Counted from the first letter of the stretch, positions 1 to 6,243 are shown. The stretch is 8,633 bases of DNA from Nitrososphaerales archaeon TH5888 (GCA_014523595.1 JAATVN010000074.1:1-8633), one strand, 5' to 3'. Notes: generated by a model from the sequence alone, not told the origin. Numbers and translations: made by a program.

Positions 1-498
1 ATATCCTTTGCAGCTTTGTCCAATGTCCAGAACTTCATGAACATGACAGAGGAACATAGAATTCAGGCGGTCCAAAACATGACTCAGAATGAAAAAGAGA
101 TGGTAATGAATGAGTTTTCAAAACAAAATTCTACTGTAGATGAAAATATGTCTGATACCACAGCGCCAACAGATGTCAAGCCCTTAATGGGTAATTTTGT
201 AGATGTGGGAGATGGTTTTCATAAGGTTGAGGGGGTTGCTAAAGTAATTGGTCTTGCAGATGGAAGAACCTTCCTAAGATTGGAAAATCTAAAAGCTACT
301 AATGGACCAGATCTATATGTTTATCTTTCTGCCGACAAGGACGCATCAGACATTGTCAATCTTGGAAGATTAAAAGGCAATATTGGAAATCAGAATTATG
401 AAATTCCTGCTGGGACTGATCTCTCAAAATACAATACCGTACTAATTTGGTGTAAGGCCTTCTCGACTCTATTCGGCAGCGCAAAACTATCGACTTAA
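1..498 (+). CDS. DM13 domain protein, 5' end outside the window
   Basis: The frame is open from base 1 (Ile-Ser-Phe-Ala-Ala) to TAA at 496-498, so the true start lies upstream; the in-frame TTG at 16 is unlikely to be the start. Counting from that TTG, residues 1-50 are a polar Met/Gln/Glu-rich linker. Residues 58-157 are a DM13 domain: G-x-F near 59-61, GxFHKVEG at 67-73, TNGPDLYVYLS at 95-105, LGRLKGNIGNQNYEIP at 116-131, and the core VLIWCKAF at 142-149 with Cys146. DM13 domains are thought to act in extracellular redox or electron transfer, with this Cys as the key residue; the exact role here is unknown. Archaeal relatives usually carry an N-terminal membrane anchor, which would lie before base 1. 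The 54-codon frame at 523 begins with just such an anchor. The domain call is firm; the function is inferred. Confidence 0.88.
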   Translation: MSFAALSNVQNFMNMTEEHRIQAVQNMTQNEKEMVMNEFSKQNSTVDENMSDTTAPTDVKPLMGNFVDVGDGFHKVEGVAKVIGLADGRTFLRLENLKATNGPDLYVYLSADKDASDIVNLGRLKGNIGNQNYEIPAGTDLSKYNTVLIWCKAFSTLFGSAKLST

Positions 499-522
499 TA
501 ACTAGATAGAGGTTTAAAATCT

Positions 523-687
523 ATGAATAAAAAAAAGATTGTCATACTAATCATAATAGCTGTGGTTACGATATCAATTGGGTTGTATACAATTTTACCC
601 CTCTTTACTAACACGGTAATCGATGAACCATTGCCAACAGCATCAGGAGTGAGTCTAAGTGCACTTGCCATTGAGAATTTTTTTTAA
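523..687 (+). pseudogene. 54-residue membrane-anchor peptide, probably a truncated second DM13 gene
   Basis: ATG at 523 follows a GAGG (509-512) ten bases upstream and lies 24 bases after the DM13 stop, so it is probably co-transcribed. The product is a lysine-rich N-terminus, one hydrophobic helix (about residues 6-29) and a short external tail, NTVIDEPLPTASG at 30-42, ending ALAIENFF. This anchor-plus-tail layout is what I recall from the N-termini of thaumarchaeal DM13 proteins. The last residues (ALAIENFF) resemble the stretch just before the linker in the upstream gene (AALSNVQNFM). The frame ends in a T-run (678-685) with TAA directly after it, and no DM13 domain follows in any frame. 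I read it as a tandem duplicate cut off after its anchor. A genuine single-pass small membrane protein is the alternative. Confidence 0.55.
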
Positions 688-704
688 ACAAATAGATTAA
701 CTGC

Positions 705-728
705 AATATATATTTATTTTTTCTTCTC
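705..728 (+). terminator. T-rich tract after the DM13 pair
   Basis: A pyrimidine-rich stretch with a run of T (about 716-722) lies just after the last plus-strand frame and before the convergent methyltransferase. Archaeal RNA polymerase commonly stops at such T-tracts. No stable hairpin precedes it. Confidence 0.3.
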
Positions 729-821
729 CAAATAGCAGCAGTTAAAGTTGTAAAACCTAAGCGTTACTAAAAATTAAATTAGAATAAAATTAATAGGATT
801 CTACTAAATGCATAATTGAAT

Positions 822-835
822 TCCAGCGTCCTGGA
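822..835 (-). terminator. short hairpin directly after the methyltransferase stop
   Basis: TCCAG (822-826) and CTGGA (831-835) form a perfect 5-base stem with a 4-base loop, abutting the TAG at 836-838 of the minus-strand gene. On that strand AT-rich sequence follows. It may help end the transcript, but the stem is short. Confidence 0.25.
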
Positions 836-1711
836 CTATCTGTTAAGTCCAACTATGCATATAGCTTCATTAACGAATCTGACGTGTCCGCTTTCATGAT
901 CAGAGTATTTTAGTTTAGCTTGTTCAGTAACATCATTCCATACCTGCTCTCTTGTATTTTCAGTCTCATTAGATAACATTGTACGAATAGGTGCAACGAT
1001 GTCCTGGTTGAATTTGGTATAGTCCTCAGCTGAGTCAAATTCGAAGGTTACCGCAATCTTTTCACTCCGTACGTCAGTAAATCCAGCTTTGAGCAAAGAT
1101 TTTTTGAGCAAGCCCACATCAGCTAAACTAAACGGACCTGGAGCTCCCTGGCCTGGAAATGAAGTCTGAAGATGTTTTCTGGCACTATCCATGGACAGAT
1201 TGATGAATGGGACTTTAGATGGCTCGGACCAGACAGCAGCTGCCAAATTTCCTCCGGAGACTAATAGGCGACGAATATTACTCAAAGCTATGTCAAGGTT
1301 TGGTAGAAACATTAATCCCCATCTACAAAGAATTGCATCGAAAGTTTCGTTTGTCCCTAGTTTGAGATTTTCAGCGTCATTCTGTACAAATTCCACAATA
1401 TCCTGCAACCCCATTGATCTGGCTCTTTCTTTGCCAATTGCCAACATTTGTGGGGATATATCTGAAGCAGTAACATGCCCTTTTTTACCTACAATTTTTC
1501 CTGCAGTAATTGCTGGTTCTCCAATGCCCGTTGCTATATCTAAAACTCTTTGTCCTGCTCTAATCTCTGCAAGTTCAACTAATCTATTACTAATCTTTTG
1601 TGCACCAATTTCAATCGTTTTCCACCATTTTTGCCATCCACTTGCCACACTATCCCAGCTTTGTCGTTGACTTATCTTGAACTCATCAGGATTAAAATTA
1701 CCTTTGCTCAT
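836..1711 (-). CDS. Class I SAM-dependent methyltransferase (UbiE/Methyltransf_11/25-like)
   Basis: The 291-residue product starts at ATG (1711) and ends at TAG (836-838). The Rossmann methyltransferase core is clear. Motif I is VLDIATGIGEPA (56-67), the SAM-binding glycine loop. An acidic motif II is TASDIS (81-86) with Asp84. NDAENL (111-116) fits the adenine-contacting motif, FDAILCRWGLMFL (124-136) is post-motif II, and LLVSGGNLAAAVW (149-161) is motif III. The N-terminal WDSVASGWQKWW segment is typical of small-molecule methyltransferases of the UbiE/MenG type. The C-terminal 130 residues form a variable cap that sets the substrate, which cannot be told from sequence. The protein is soluble, with no membrane segment. 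The gene stands alone, convergent with the DM13 pair and divergent from the zinc-ribbon gene at 1879. No ribosome-binding site is seen, in keeping with a short or absent leader. Confidence 0.9.
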   Translation of the reverse strand: MSKGNFNPDEFKISQRQSWDSVASGWQKWWKTIEIGAQKISNRLVELAEIRAGQRVLDIATGIGEPAITAGKIVGKKGHVTASDISPQMLAIGKERARSMGLQDIVEFVQNDAENLKLGTNETFDAILCRWGLMFLPNLDIALSNIRRLLVSGGNLAAAVWSEPSKVPFINLSMDSARKHLQTSFPGQGAPGPFSLADVGLLKKSLLKAGFTDVRSEKIAVTFEFDSAEDYTKFNQDIVAPIRTMLSNETENTREQVWNDVTEQAKLKYSDHESGHVRFVNEAICIVGLNR

Positions 1712-1737
1712 TACAATTTATGGTCGCTTTACAAACC

Positions 1738-1750
1738 TTAATTAAAATTT
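1738..1750 (-). promoter_or_regulatory. TATA-like box for the methyltransferase
   Basis: On the minus strand this reads AAATTTTAATTAA, centred about 33 bases before the ATG at 1711. It would give a leader of a few bases. The surroundings are AT-rich, so the match is weak evidence. Confidence 0.3.
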
Positions 1751-1846
1751 CTATCTTTCCTTAAATAAGACTTCACTTGTTCAATGACAAATTCATGTAG
1801 ATTATAATAGACAAGAATCCAGCTACCTTAACAGAATTAATCGAAA

Positions 1847-1854
1847 TTTAAATA
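1847..1854 (+). promoter_or_regulatory. TATA-like box for the zinc-ribbon gene
   Basis: TTTAAATA is centred about 28 bases before the TTG at 1879, the spacing expected for a leaderless archaeal transcript. It supports that TTG as the start. Confidence 0.35.
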
Positions 1855-1878
1855 CGATTTAAGTTAAAATTTTCATTA

Positions 1879-2106
1879 TTGGTATCAACTAAAATTGTAA
1901 CTAGTGAAGTTTTGAGTGAGTATGAGGATAAAAGAATATTTCTAATTTGTCAACAGTGTCTATGGAATGTAACTTTTCTTAATAAGTTATGCCGACAAAA
2001 AGTACTTGGAACTAGTAACTTATGTCCAAATTGCAATCAAGACCAATTGTCTAGTTTCCCTCTGAAAACAAATGATTACTTTTATTACATTTATTCCAAA
2101 AAATGA
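1879..2106 (+). CDS. Small zinc-ribbon protein, possibly frameshifted at its end
   Basis: The frame runs from TTG (1879) to TGA (2104-2106), 75 residues. It holds two CxxC knuckles, C24-QQ-C27 and C49-PN-C52, about 21 residues apart, with an extra Cys at 38: a classic zinc-ribbon layout. The segment CLWNVTFLNK after the first knuckle and LSSFPLKTNDYFYY after the second look like a conserved small archaeal family, but I cannot name it. Role unknown; such proteins bind nucleic acid or a protein partner. The frame ends just after an A6 run (2098-2103). Removing one A would join it to the frame that stays open to 2356, so the TGA may be a frameshift artefact or a real truncation. The TATA-like box at 1847 fits this start. 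Confidence 0.6.
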   Translation: MVSTKIVTSEVLSEYEDKRIFLICQQCLWNVTFLNKLCRQKVLGTSNLCPNCNQDQLSSFPLKTNDYFYYIYSKK

Positions 2107-2356
2107 ATATCTGAAATCGGGAACAAAGATTAAATATGATCATTCAAGGCAATATCATACCTACTATGATTTAGATGCATCAGAATTATTAACAGTACAA
2201 TTTCTGACGGTTTCAAACTTATTAATTTACCCTGTAATTAGTATCGATATTCTTCATCATAAATTATATGATTTTGAACCTAAAATCACTAATCTCGATA
2301 GCATTAATTCTTTAGTAACAAAGTTTCAAAAAGTTCTTATGTTCTGTACGCTATAA
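2107..2356 (+). other. Possible frameshifted continuation of the zinc-ribbon gene
   Basis: The frame one base off from the zinc-ribbon gene stays open from inside it to TAA at 2354-2356. Just past the A6 run it reads NEYLKSGTKIKYDHSRQY, a basic polar stretch like the tail of a small soluble protein. The later part (LLTVQFLTVSNLLIYPVIS) is hydrophobic and less convincing. The only in-frame ATG (2072) lies inside the zinc-ribbon coding part, so an independent gene is unlikely. Confidence 0.25.
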
Positions 2357-2497
2357 AAGATCAATACGGATCTTGGAGTAGGAGGACCGTATAATGATGA
2401 CTGCATGCGCCATCTCCAAATACACCTCCATCTCCAAGGCCGCTTAGGTCGAACTCATCGGTTAGGCAAATCCAAATTTGTTGATATTGCAGTTTGT

Positions 2498-2570
2498 AAT
2501 TCATTCTTCAATACAGCTTTACATTACATCAAGAATTCATTCTTCAATACAGCTTTACATTACATCAAGA
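2498..2570. repeat. Perfect 36-base tandem duplication
   Basis: Bases 2498-2533 are repeated exactly at 2534-2569, and the match continues one base further. Because 36 is a multiple of three, any frame crossing it is kept. In one plus-strand frame it encodes NSFFNTALHYIK twice. Perfect identity points to a recent duplication, by replication slippage or by an assembly error. Confidence 0.95.
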
Positions 2571-2776
2571 TAACCAGGCAGGATTAGCATGGTTGAGTGA
2601 TGAACAAGAAACAACCAACAACCTTGCCTGAGGCCTTGTTTAAGCCGATTTAATAAACCTAGACTAAATATAAAAGGACTAGGATGAAATGTTCTAGCGA
2701 ATTCTTGTTACTTCTCACTTCTTACATTGTTAAATATCATAATGGTTTACATTTTTTTAAATCGTTATGAGTTATG

Positions 2777-2811
2777 CAAGCGCGCATTCGCTTGTTATTG
2801 ATTGTTATTGA
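2777..2811. repeat. 6-base hairpin followed by a 10-base direct repeat
   Basis: CAAGCG (2777-2782) and CGCTTG (2789-2794) form a perfect inverted repeat around a 6-base loop. Directly after it TTGTTATTGA occurs twice in a row (2792-2801 and 2802-2811). It could be a protein-binding site; no function is shown. Confidence 0.6.
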
Positions 2812-2911
2812 ATGAAAATTATTTTCAAGAGTTAATAAGCTTGAAGAGAGCATAAGAAATTCCTGGTTAATAGCCAGTTTTCGCTCAGCAGATAATAATA
2901 GATAACGTTGT

Positions 2912-2935
2912 CGAGAGGGGGAAAATCTCCTCTCG
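2912..2935. repeat. 7-base hairpin in the gene-free stretch
   Basis: CGAGAGG (2912-2918) pairs with CCTCTCG (2929-2935) around a 10-base loop. The stem is G+C-rich in an otherwise AT-rich region. It lies about 150 bases before the CBS gene, so it may be regulatory or a relic. Confidence 0.5.
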
Positions 2936-3051
2936 TTAAGAATTGAATGCCAATGTATTTGCCGCAATTGAATGTATGTTAGTAACCAGGCATGAATTTT
3001 ATCTGTCTTTGCGAAGTATTTAACAAATTAAACTGTTTGTTTGGAATCAAA

Positions 3052-3059
3052 ATATATTA
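3052..3059 (+). promoter_or_regulatory. TATA-like box for the CBS gene
   Basis: ATATATTA is centred about 26 bases before the ATG at 3081, the usual distance for a leaderless transcript starting at the ATG. Confidence 0.5.
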
Positions 3060-3080
3060 AACTTTGATGTTACAAAGTCT

Positions 3081-3515
3081 ATGAATCAGATAAGCGATAT
3101 TATGTCAACGAAAGTAGAGACCATTCAGACATCTGATAGTGCAAAGGATGCTGCAAAGAAGATGCTGGACAAAAACGTAAGCTCACTCGTAGTAGTCGAT
3201 GAAAGTGGCCAATCAATAGGAATTATTACTGAGCGCGATATCACAAGGGGTGTTTGTACCCATGATATCCTAAGCAAGGAATTTATGATACATCATCTTA
3301 TGACCACACCGTTAACAACAATTAATTCTAATTCGTCTGTAGAAATGGCAGCAAATCTAATGTTACAGAAGAAGGTAAGACATCTTATTGTTAAGGAAGG
3401 AAACAAGACTGTAGGTATAGTAACTGCGACTAACTTTATCGATTATTTGAATGAAAAATTGGATCCAATTGATCCGAACGCAAAGGTGCTTAAAACATTG
3501 AAAGATGAAATATGA
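3081..3515 (+). CDS. Paired CBS-domain protein (Bateman module)
   Basis: The 144-residue product starts at ATG (3081) and ends at TGA (3513-3515). It consists of almost nothing but two CBS domains. CBS1 is about residues 4-60 (DIMSTKVETI, then SSLVVVDESGQSIGIITERDI). CBS2 is about residues 71-126 (HLMTTPLTTI, then VRHLIVKEGNKTVGIVTATNFI). The GIITERDI segment carries the Thr/Asp pair that often contacts adenosine ribose, so AMP/ATP or SAM binding is likely. Stand-alone CBS pairs usually sense energy state and regulate a partner, which is not evident here. The protein is cytosolic. Odd: the TGA is followed in frame by 31 more codons rich in Asp, ending at TAG (3609-3611). The stop also overlaps an ATG (3512-3514) as ATGA. 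Domain identity is firm; the true C-terminus is open. Confidence 0.92.
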   Translation: MNQISDIMSTKVETIQTSDSAKDAAKKMLDKNVSSLVVVDESGQSIGIITERDITRGVCTHDILSKEFMIHHLMTTPLTTINSNSSVEMAANLMLQKKVRHLIVKEGNKTVGIVTATNFIDYLNEKLDPIDPNAKVLKTLKDEI

Positions 3516-3527
3516 AGTGCAAAGTAT

Positions 3528-3587
3528 GATTACGATTCAAAAGATGATGATTGCGATTCAAAAGATGATGATTGCGATTCAAAAGAT
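3528..3587 (+). repeat. 21-base tandem repeat, nearly three copies, encoding an Asp-rich heptad
   Basis: Copies lie at 3528-3548, 3549-3569 and 3570-3587 (partial), with period 21. Copy 1 differs from the others by one base (TAC for TGC). In the frame of the CBS gene each unit reads Asp-Cys(or Tyr)-Asp-Ser-Lys-Asp-Asp. The frame continues through KVDRLLD to TAG at 3609-3611. A period divisible by three in a sensible frame suggests the repeat was, or is, translated. Confidence 0.9.
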
Positions 3588-3671
3588 AAGGTCGACCGAC
3601 TATTAGATTAGTATTTACGGTTCATCAATAGCTCCTAATCTAAACATACGAGTCAGACTTATCAAATCTTA

Positions 3672-4094
3672 TTATTTTTCACTTCGGCCTATATGATAAA
3701 CACTCAAATCATTCCTTACTCTTTGATATAGTGTATTCATCGTGACAGGTTTTTCAATAGTTGAGTTTATCACCGCTTCTTTTTCTTTCATATATTTCTG
3801 GTACAATTCATCTTCCTCAAAATTATAAGCACTCATCAGTATCGTTCTAACTTTAGGATTTAATGTCTTTACTTTTTTGAGTAATTCTAATCCATTTAGA
3901 CTTGGCATTCTTAAATCAGAAATAACTAAGGCATAGCTCTCATGGTTCTCTGTAAAGTGTTGAAATGCCATGACGGGATCAACGAAAGAGAAAACTGAAA
4001 TTCCATCAATATTTTCTAGCAAGGCCTCGTGAAAGAGTTTAGCAATATGAATCTCATCATCTACCACGCTAACAATTCTCTTGTTATTAGACAA
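3672..4094 (-). CDS. Single-domain response regulator (receiver domain)
   Basis: The 140-residue product starts at TTG (4094): a stop lies two codons upstream, and GGAG (4103-4106 on this strand) precedes the TTG by 8 bases. It is a complete receiver domain with little else: acidic pair Asp12-Asp13 (SVVDDE), phospho-acceptor Asp60 in VISDLRMP, Ser88 in ILMSAY, and Lys115 in IEKP. A receiver without an output domain acts by protein contact or as a phosphate relay, and stand-alone receivers are common in soil Nitrososphaeria. Residues 92-112 (EEDELYQKYMKEKE) form a charged helix longer than usual between the Ser and Lys motifs. No histidine kinase is encoded nearby, so it is an orphan whose partner must be elsewhere. 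It is convergent with the CBS gene. Confidence 0.9.
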   Translation of the reverse strand: MSNNKRIVSVVDDEIHIAKLFHEALLENIDGISVFSFVDPVMAFQHFTENHESYALVISDLRMPSLNGLELLKKVKTLNPKVRTILMSAYNFEEDELYQKYMKEKEAVINSTIEKPVTMNTLYQRVRNDLSVYHIGRSEK

Positions 4095-4110
4095 GGATTA
4101 ATCTCCGATA

Positions 4111-4118
4111 CGATATAG
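4111..4118 (-). promoter_or_regulatory. TATA-like box for the response regulator
   Basis: On the minus strand CTATATCG lies about 20 bases before the TTG at 4094. Transcription would start at or very near the start codon, which would leave the GGAG outside the message. The two start signals therefore do not agree fully. Confidence 0.3.
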
Positions 4119-4339
4119 ACACCATATCCATTCACCCATGGCCTTTAATAATATGACCATTTCGTCTAGTTAAGTTTTTAGGCTTTAATATCGTTCAACT
4201 ATTCACAATACAACCAGCATACTCTTGAATTTTTTATCACGCGTACTGATCTGAAACTTGATATTATAAAAGAAAAAAAATAATGTCGCATGATCTTGTT
4301 TTTGAATTACCATAATAGATGGTTGTTTATCAAAAAAAC

Positions 4340-4347
4340 TATATTAT
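4340..4347 (+). promoter_or_regulatory. TATA-like box for the small secreted protein gene
   Basis: TATATTAT is centred about 25 bases before the GTG at 4368, the classic spacing for a leaderless archaeal gene. It supports a start at 4368 or at the TTG at 4371. Confidence 0.45.
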
Positions 4348-4367
4348 CTAGGTAATTAAGATACTAG

Positions 4368-4766
4368 GTGTTGAAAATTTTTTTCATATTCCTTCTTGTA
4401 CTCATCTTACCAGTATTCCAAGTAAATGCAACTGCTTATACAAGTGTGCCAAACCCACCCGCGCCCAGTGAGCTTATAGCAAGATGTGATACTGGCAATT
4501 ACTCATCTACTTCATGTGATATTGCAAAGGAAATGATATTTCTTTTACCAAGTGATATTGCCACTTATGGGTTGGCTGATAAGGATCCTAAAGTGATTGA
4601 GCAGACACTCCAACTTTTGGATAATATGACCTTAAATAAAGTATTGCAAAGTATCACTACAGAGGAACTTGCTAAAATAAGACAAAAATTAACAAACCAA
4701 ACTTTTGATAATATTGTTCCTGAACCTTTGCATGAGCGGTTACTGAATAGATTGTCACTCAATTAG
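4368..4766 (+). CDS. Small secreted protein of unknown function
   Basis: The 132-residue product starts at GTG (4368; TTG at 4371 is an equal choice) and ends at TAG. The N-terminus is a textbook signal peptide: Lys3, a hydrophobic core LKIFFIFLLVLILPVF, and a likely cleavage after Val-Asn-Ala21. The mature part has two Cys ten residues apart (C40 and C50 in ARCDTGNYSSTSC), able to form one disulfide. It continues with a mostly helical region (about 75-130) rich in Leu, Asn and Gln, and several NxT/S sites. No family is recognised. The signal peptide and cysteines indicate an extracytoplasmic protein. A gap of 211 bases without a gene follows. Confidence 0.72.
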   Translation: MLKIFFIFLLVLILPVFQVNATAYTSVPNPPAPSELIARCDTGNYSSTSCDIAKEMIFLLPSDIATYGLADKDPKVIEQTLQLLDNMTLNKVLQSITTEELAKIRQKLTNQTFDNIVPEPLHERLLNRLSLN

Positions 4767-4946
4767 TAAATATCATGAACGTCAATTTTTAGACCGGTGT
4801 AGATATTGTTAACAATACAATTCATATAGACCAATACAAACAATTTTGATAAAAAGCAAGTTGTGAATAATATTGAGTCATAAAAATAAAAATTTGCGAA
4901 AATTAGACATCAAAAACAATTCATTCACACCACTATTCCTAAACTA

Positions 4947-4955
4947 TTTTAATAA
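4947..4955 (+). promoter_or_regulatory. TATA-like box for the zinc-ribbon membrane protein gene
   Basis: TTTTAATAA is centred about 27 bases before the ATG at 4978, fitting a leaderless transcript. Confidence 0.4.
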
Positions 4956-4977
4956 TTTGAATCTCATAAGAGTATGA

Positions 4978-5472
4978 ATGAGCCACGAACCAGATTTCTG
5001 CAGCAATTGCGGTGAGAAGTTAAATCCAAATGGGGAATTAAGAAACTGTCCAAAATGTTATGCAGATCTTAAAGCATATTCTGCTAGTCAGCCATCATCA
5101 GTAGAAGACTTACCTTACAAGAATCCCGGAACAACTGCACTTTTGGCATTTATCGGTGGTATACTCGCTTTACCAGGCATAGGTCACATCTACGTTGGAA
5201 AAGTGGGAATGGGTGTTGGAATATTAATTGGTGGTTTTATTCTTTATGCACTTACTTTTAGTATAATAATATCTGTAACCTCAACTAGAGCTTATGAAGC
5301 ACAAAATAGTCCAACTGGAAATGCGTCACCTTTACCTATAGATATGATGGTAGCTATTCTTGTCCTAGTAATAGGCTATACTGTGTTATTCATATATCAA
5401 ATAATTACTGCCACAAGGTTGGCAAATAAATTCAACAGACTCACAAAGACAACAGGAACCAATCCATGGTAA
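4978..5472 (+). CDS. Zinc-ribbon membrane protein with TM2-like region
   Basis: The 164-residue product starts at ATG (4978) and ends at TAA. Residues 8-27 are a short zinc ribbon, C8-SN-C11 and C24-PK-C27 (FCSNCGEKL, then NCPKCYADL). After a Ser/Pro linker come three hydrophobic helices at about 52-68, 75-101 and 122-145. The turn between the first two, GIGHIYVGKVGMGVGILIGG (67-86), matches the glycine-rich signature of TM2-type proteins, which favour a GxHxxYxGK pattern. The tail is basic (ATRLANKFNRL). The protein would sit in the cell membrane with the zinc ribbon probably in the cytosol. Such archaeal proteins are common and uncharacterised; a sensory or scaffolding role is only a guess. 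Confidence 0.85.
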   Translation: MSHEPDFCSNCGEKLNPNGELRNCPKCYADLKAYSASQPSSVEDLPYKNPGTTALLAFIGGILALPGIGHIYVGKVGMGVGILIGGFILYALTFSIIISVTSTRAYEAQNSPTGNASPLPIDMMVAILVLVIGYTVLFIYQIITATRLANKFNRLTKTTGTNPW

Positions 5473-5601
5473 AACTTTCGACTCTGATTGGTTAGGAATA
5501 TTTGCTATATTTATACTAAATAGATTCTCGATTTCTAGCATGTCAATTTATCAAGTATACGTTACATTAATTTAAGATAACTTAAGACTCCTATAGGTGT
5601 A

Positions 5602-5687
5602 TTAATTATTTCTGACTTTCCCCAAGTCCTGAATCTTTACAACGAATTTATTCTGGCAAACAGGACAAATAAAAAATACTGTTGCAT
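5602..5687 (-). pseudogene. Tiny CxxC peptide gene broken by a frameshift
   Basis: On the minus strand an ATG at 5687 opens MQQYF. After the T6 run (plus-strand A-run 5671-5676), the neighbouring frame reads FFICPVCQNKFVVKIQDLGK and ends at TAA (5602-5604). Adding one T joins them into a 28-residue peptide with a CPVC knuckle and a regular charged tail. As the sequence stands, the ATG frame gives only 16 residues, and the CPVC frame has no start codon. It lies 29 bases downstream of the CDGSH gene on the same strand, so the two may share a message. It may be a homopolymer error, a recent mutation or a chance match. Confidence 0.35.
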
Positions 5688-5716
5688 AGGTTGCCTTTTA
5701 ACGATATAGACGCAAC

Positions 5717-5896
5717 CTATTGTTCTACAACGACTATATCCTTTGCTTCTGCCTTAAAACCTATTTTCGCATGACTTCCATCGCAGTACGGTTTGCTATT
5801 GGACGCTCCACATCTACACATAGCGGCAAACACCTTTCCGTCAACTACTACCAATTCAGGTCCATTTTCACTACACTTTATCTCTACTCTGGCCAT
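5717..5896 (-). CDS. Small CDGSH-type 2Fe-2S protein
   Basis: This is a 59-residue minus-strand gene, ATG at 5894-5896 to TAG at 5717-5719. The product is a single zf-CDGSH domain with every ligand present: C27-R-C29, then Ser32 and P36, C38-D-G-S-H42. That is the three-Cys, one-His set that holds a redox-active 2Fe-2S cluster. The N-terminus MARVEIKCSENGPELVVVDG forms the usual strand leading into the cluster. There is no membrane anchor, so it is a soluble homodimer by analogy with other microbial CDGSH proteins. These proteins act in electron or cluster transfer and redox sensing; the partner here is unknown. A good TATA-like box lies 26 bases upstream. The opposite strand also has an open frame (5720-5929), which is only a shadow. 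Confidence 0.93.
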   Translation of the reverse strand: MARVEIKCSENGPELVVVDGKVFAAMCRCGASNSKPYCDGSHAKIGFKAEAKDIVVVEQ

Positions 5897-5917
5897 GACA
5901 TATTGCAGTCAGATACA

Positions 5918-5925
5918 GTATATAA
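5918..5925 (-). promoter_or_regulatory. TATA-like box for the small CDGSH gene
   Basis: On the minus strand TTATATAC lies 22-29 bases before the ATG at 5896, exactly where a leaderless archaeal promoter should be. Confidence 0.6.
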
Positions 5926-6013
5926 GTAGATCTTGGCAAGTGCAATATCCTTTCTGTACTAATGATTAAACTGAAACATTCTAGAACTCCCTCTCTTTAA
6001 GGTACTTGGCATG

Positions 6014-6021
6014 TTAAATTT
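6014..6021 (+). promoter_or_regulatory. TATA-like box for the interrupted 66-codon gene
   Basis: TTAAATTT is centred about 25 bases before the ATG at 6043. It supports that ATG as a formerly or currently used leaderless start. Confidence 0.35.
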
Positions 6022-6042
6022 TCATTAATCCTAATTAGATTT

Positions 6043-6243
6043 ATGAATGCGCAACAAACACTACAAACGGAAATCGAAGAGTCAAAAACTTGACTTAGTC
6101 AAGAAAAAGAGGAATCTACGTACAAACGAGATCTCCAAAAAAGGATTGAATTGATAAATTGGGTTCTTGAAAATATGAAAAATCCTGACGTTAAAATTTG
6201 TAATCTTATTGAATCTAAAATGAATGAAATTATTCTGTTCTAA
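6043..6243 (+). pseudogene. 66-codon conserved-looking gene interrupted by one in-frame TGA
   Basis: From ATG (6043) to TAA (6241-6243) a single frame runs 66 codons, broken only by TGA at codon 17 (6091-6093). The halves fit together: charged MNAQQTLQTEIEESKT, then the TGA, then LSQEKEESTYKRDLQKRIEL, INWVLENMKNPDVKICNLIE and SKMNEIILF. The whole would be a soluble, strongly helical protein with coiled-coil character. A Trp in place of the TGA (one base from TGG) would suit the helix, and the shape matches small hypothetical proteins I vaguely recall from Nitrososphaeria. No internal ATG just after the TGA rescues the second half. The likely readings are a recent nonsense mutation, a sequencing error or, least likely, readthrough. 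Confidence 0.6.

Larger units (their letters stand above)
2357..3080. other. 724-base stretch without a convincing gene
   Basis: All frames on both strands are short or compositionally odd. The region holds a perfect 36-base tandem duplication, a 10-base direct repeat, two short hairpins and a 6-base inverted repeat (2364-2369 with 2387-2392). A few snippets look protein-like, for example AGLAWLSDEQ on the plus strand at about 2580-2610 and DLSGLGDGGVFGDG on the minus strand at about 2410-2455. None has both a start and a sensible length. It reads as decayed coding sequence plus the promoter of the CBS gene at the right end. Confidence 0.5.

Noticed and set aside
1191..1670. 159-codon open frame on the plus strand
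   Set aside because: It lies opposite the methyltransferase, which has all its motifs; the plus-strand translation has no recognisable domain.
2405..2587. 60-codon plus-strand frame across the 36-base duplication
   Set aside because: Its length depends on the duplication, its N-terminus is His/Leu/Arg low-complexity, and no promoter or family supports it.
2737..2967. 76-codon minus-strand frame beginning with TTG
   Set aside because: It covers the hairpins and repeats, has no family features, and its composition looks like translated noncoding DNA.
3528..3587. Short direct repeats as a CRISPR array
   Set aside because: The units are contiguous with no spacers, and their period of 21 fits a coding repeat.
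4565..4762. 65-codon minus-strand frame
   Set aside because: It is a shadow of the secreted protein gene, which has a signal peptide and a well-placed promoter.
5720..5929. 69-codon plus-strand frame
   Set aside because: It is the antisense of the small CDGSH gene, which has all four cluster ligands.
6091..6093. TGA as a selenocysteine codon
   Set aside because: Selenocysteine use is not known in Nitrososphaeria, the context is a non-redox helix, and no selenocysteine element was recognised.
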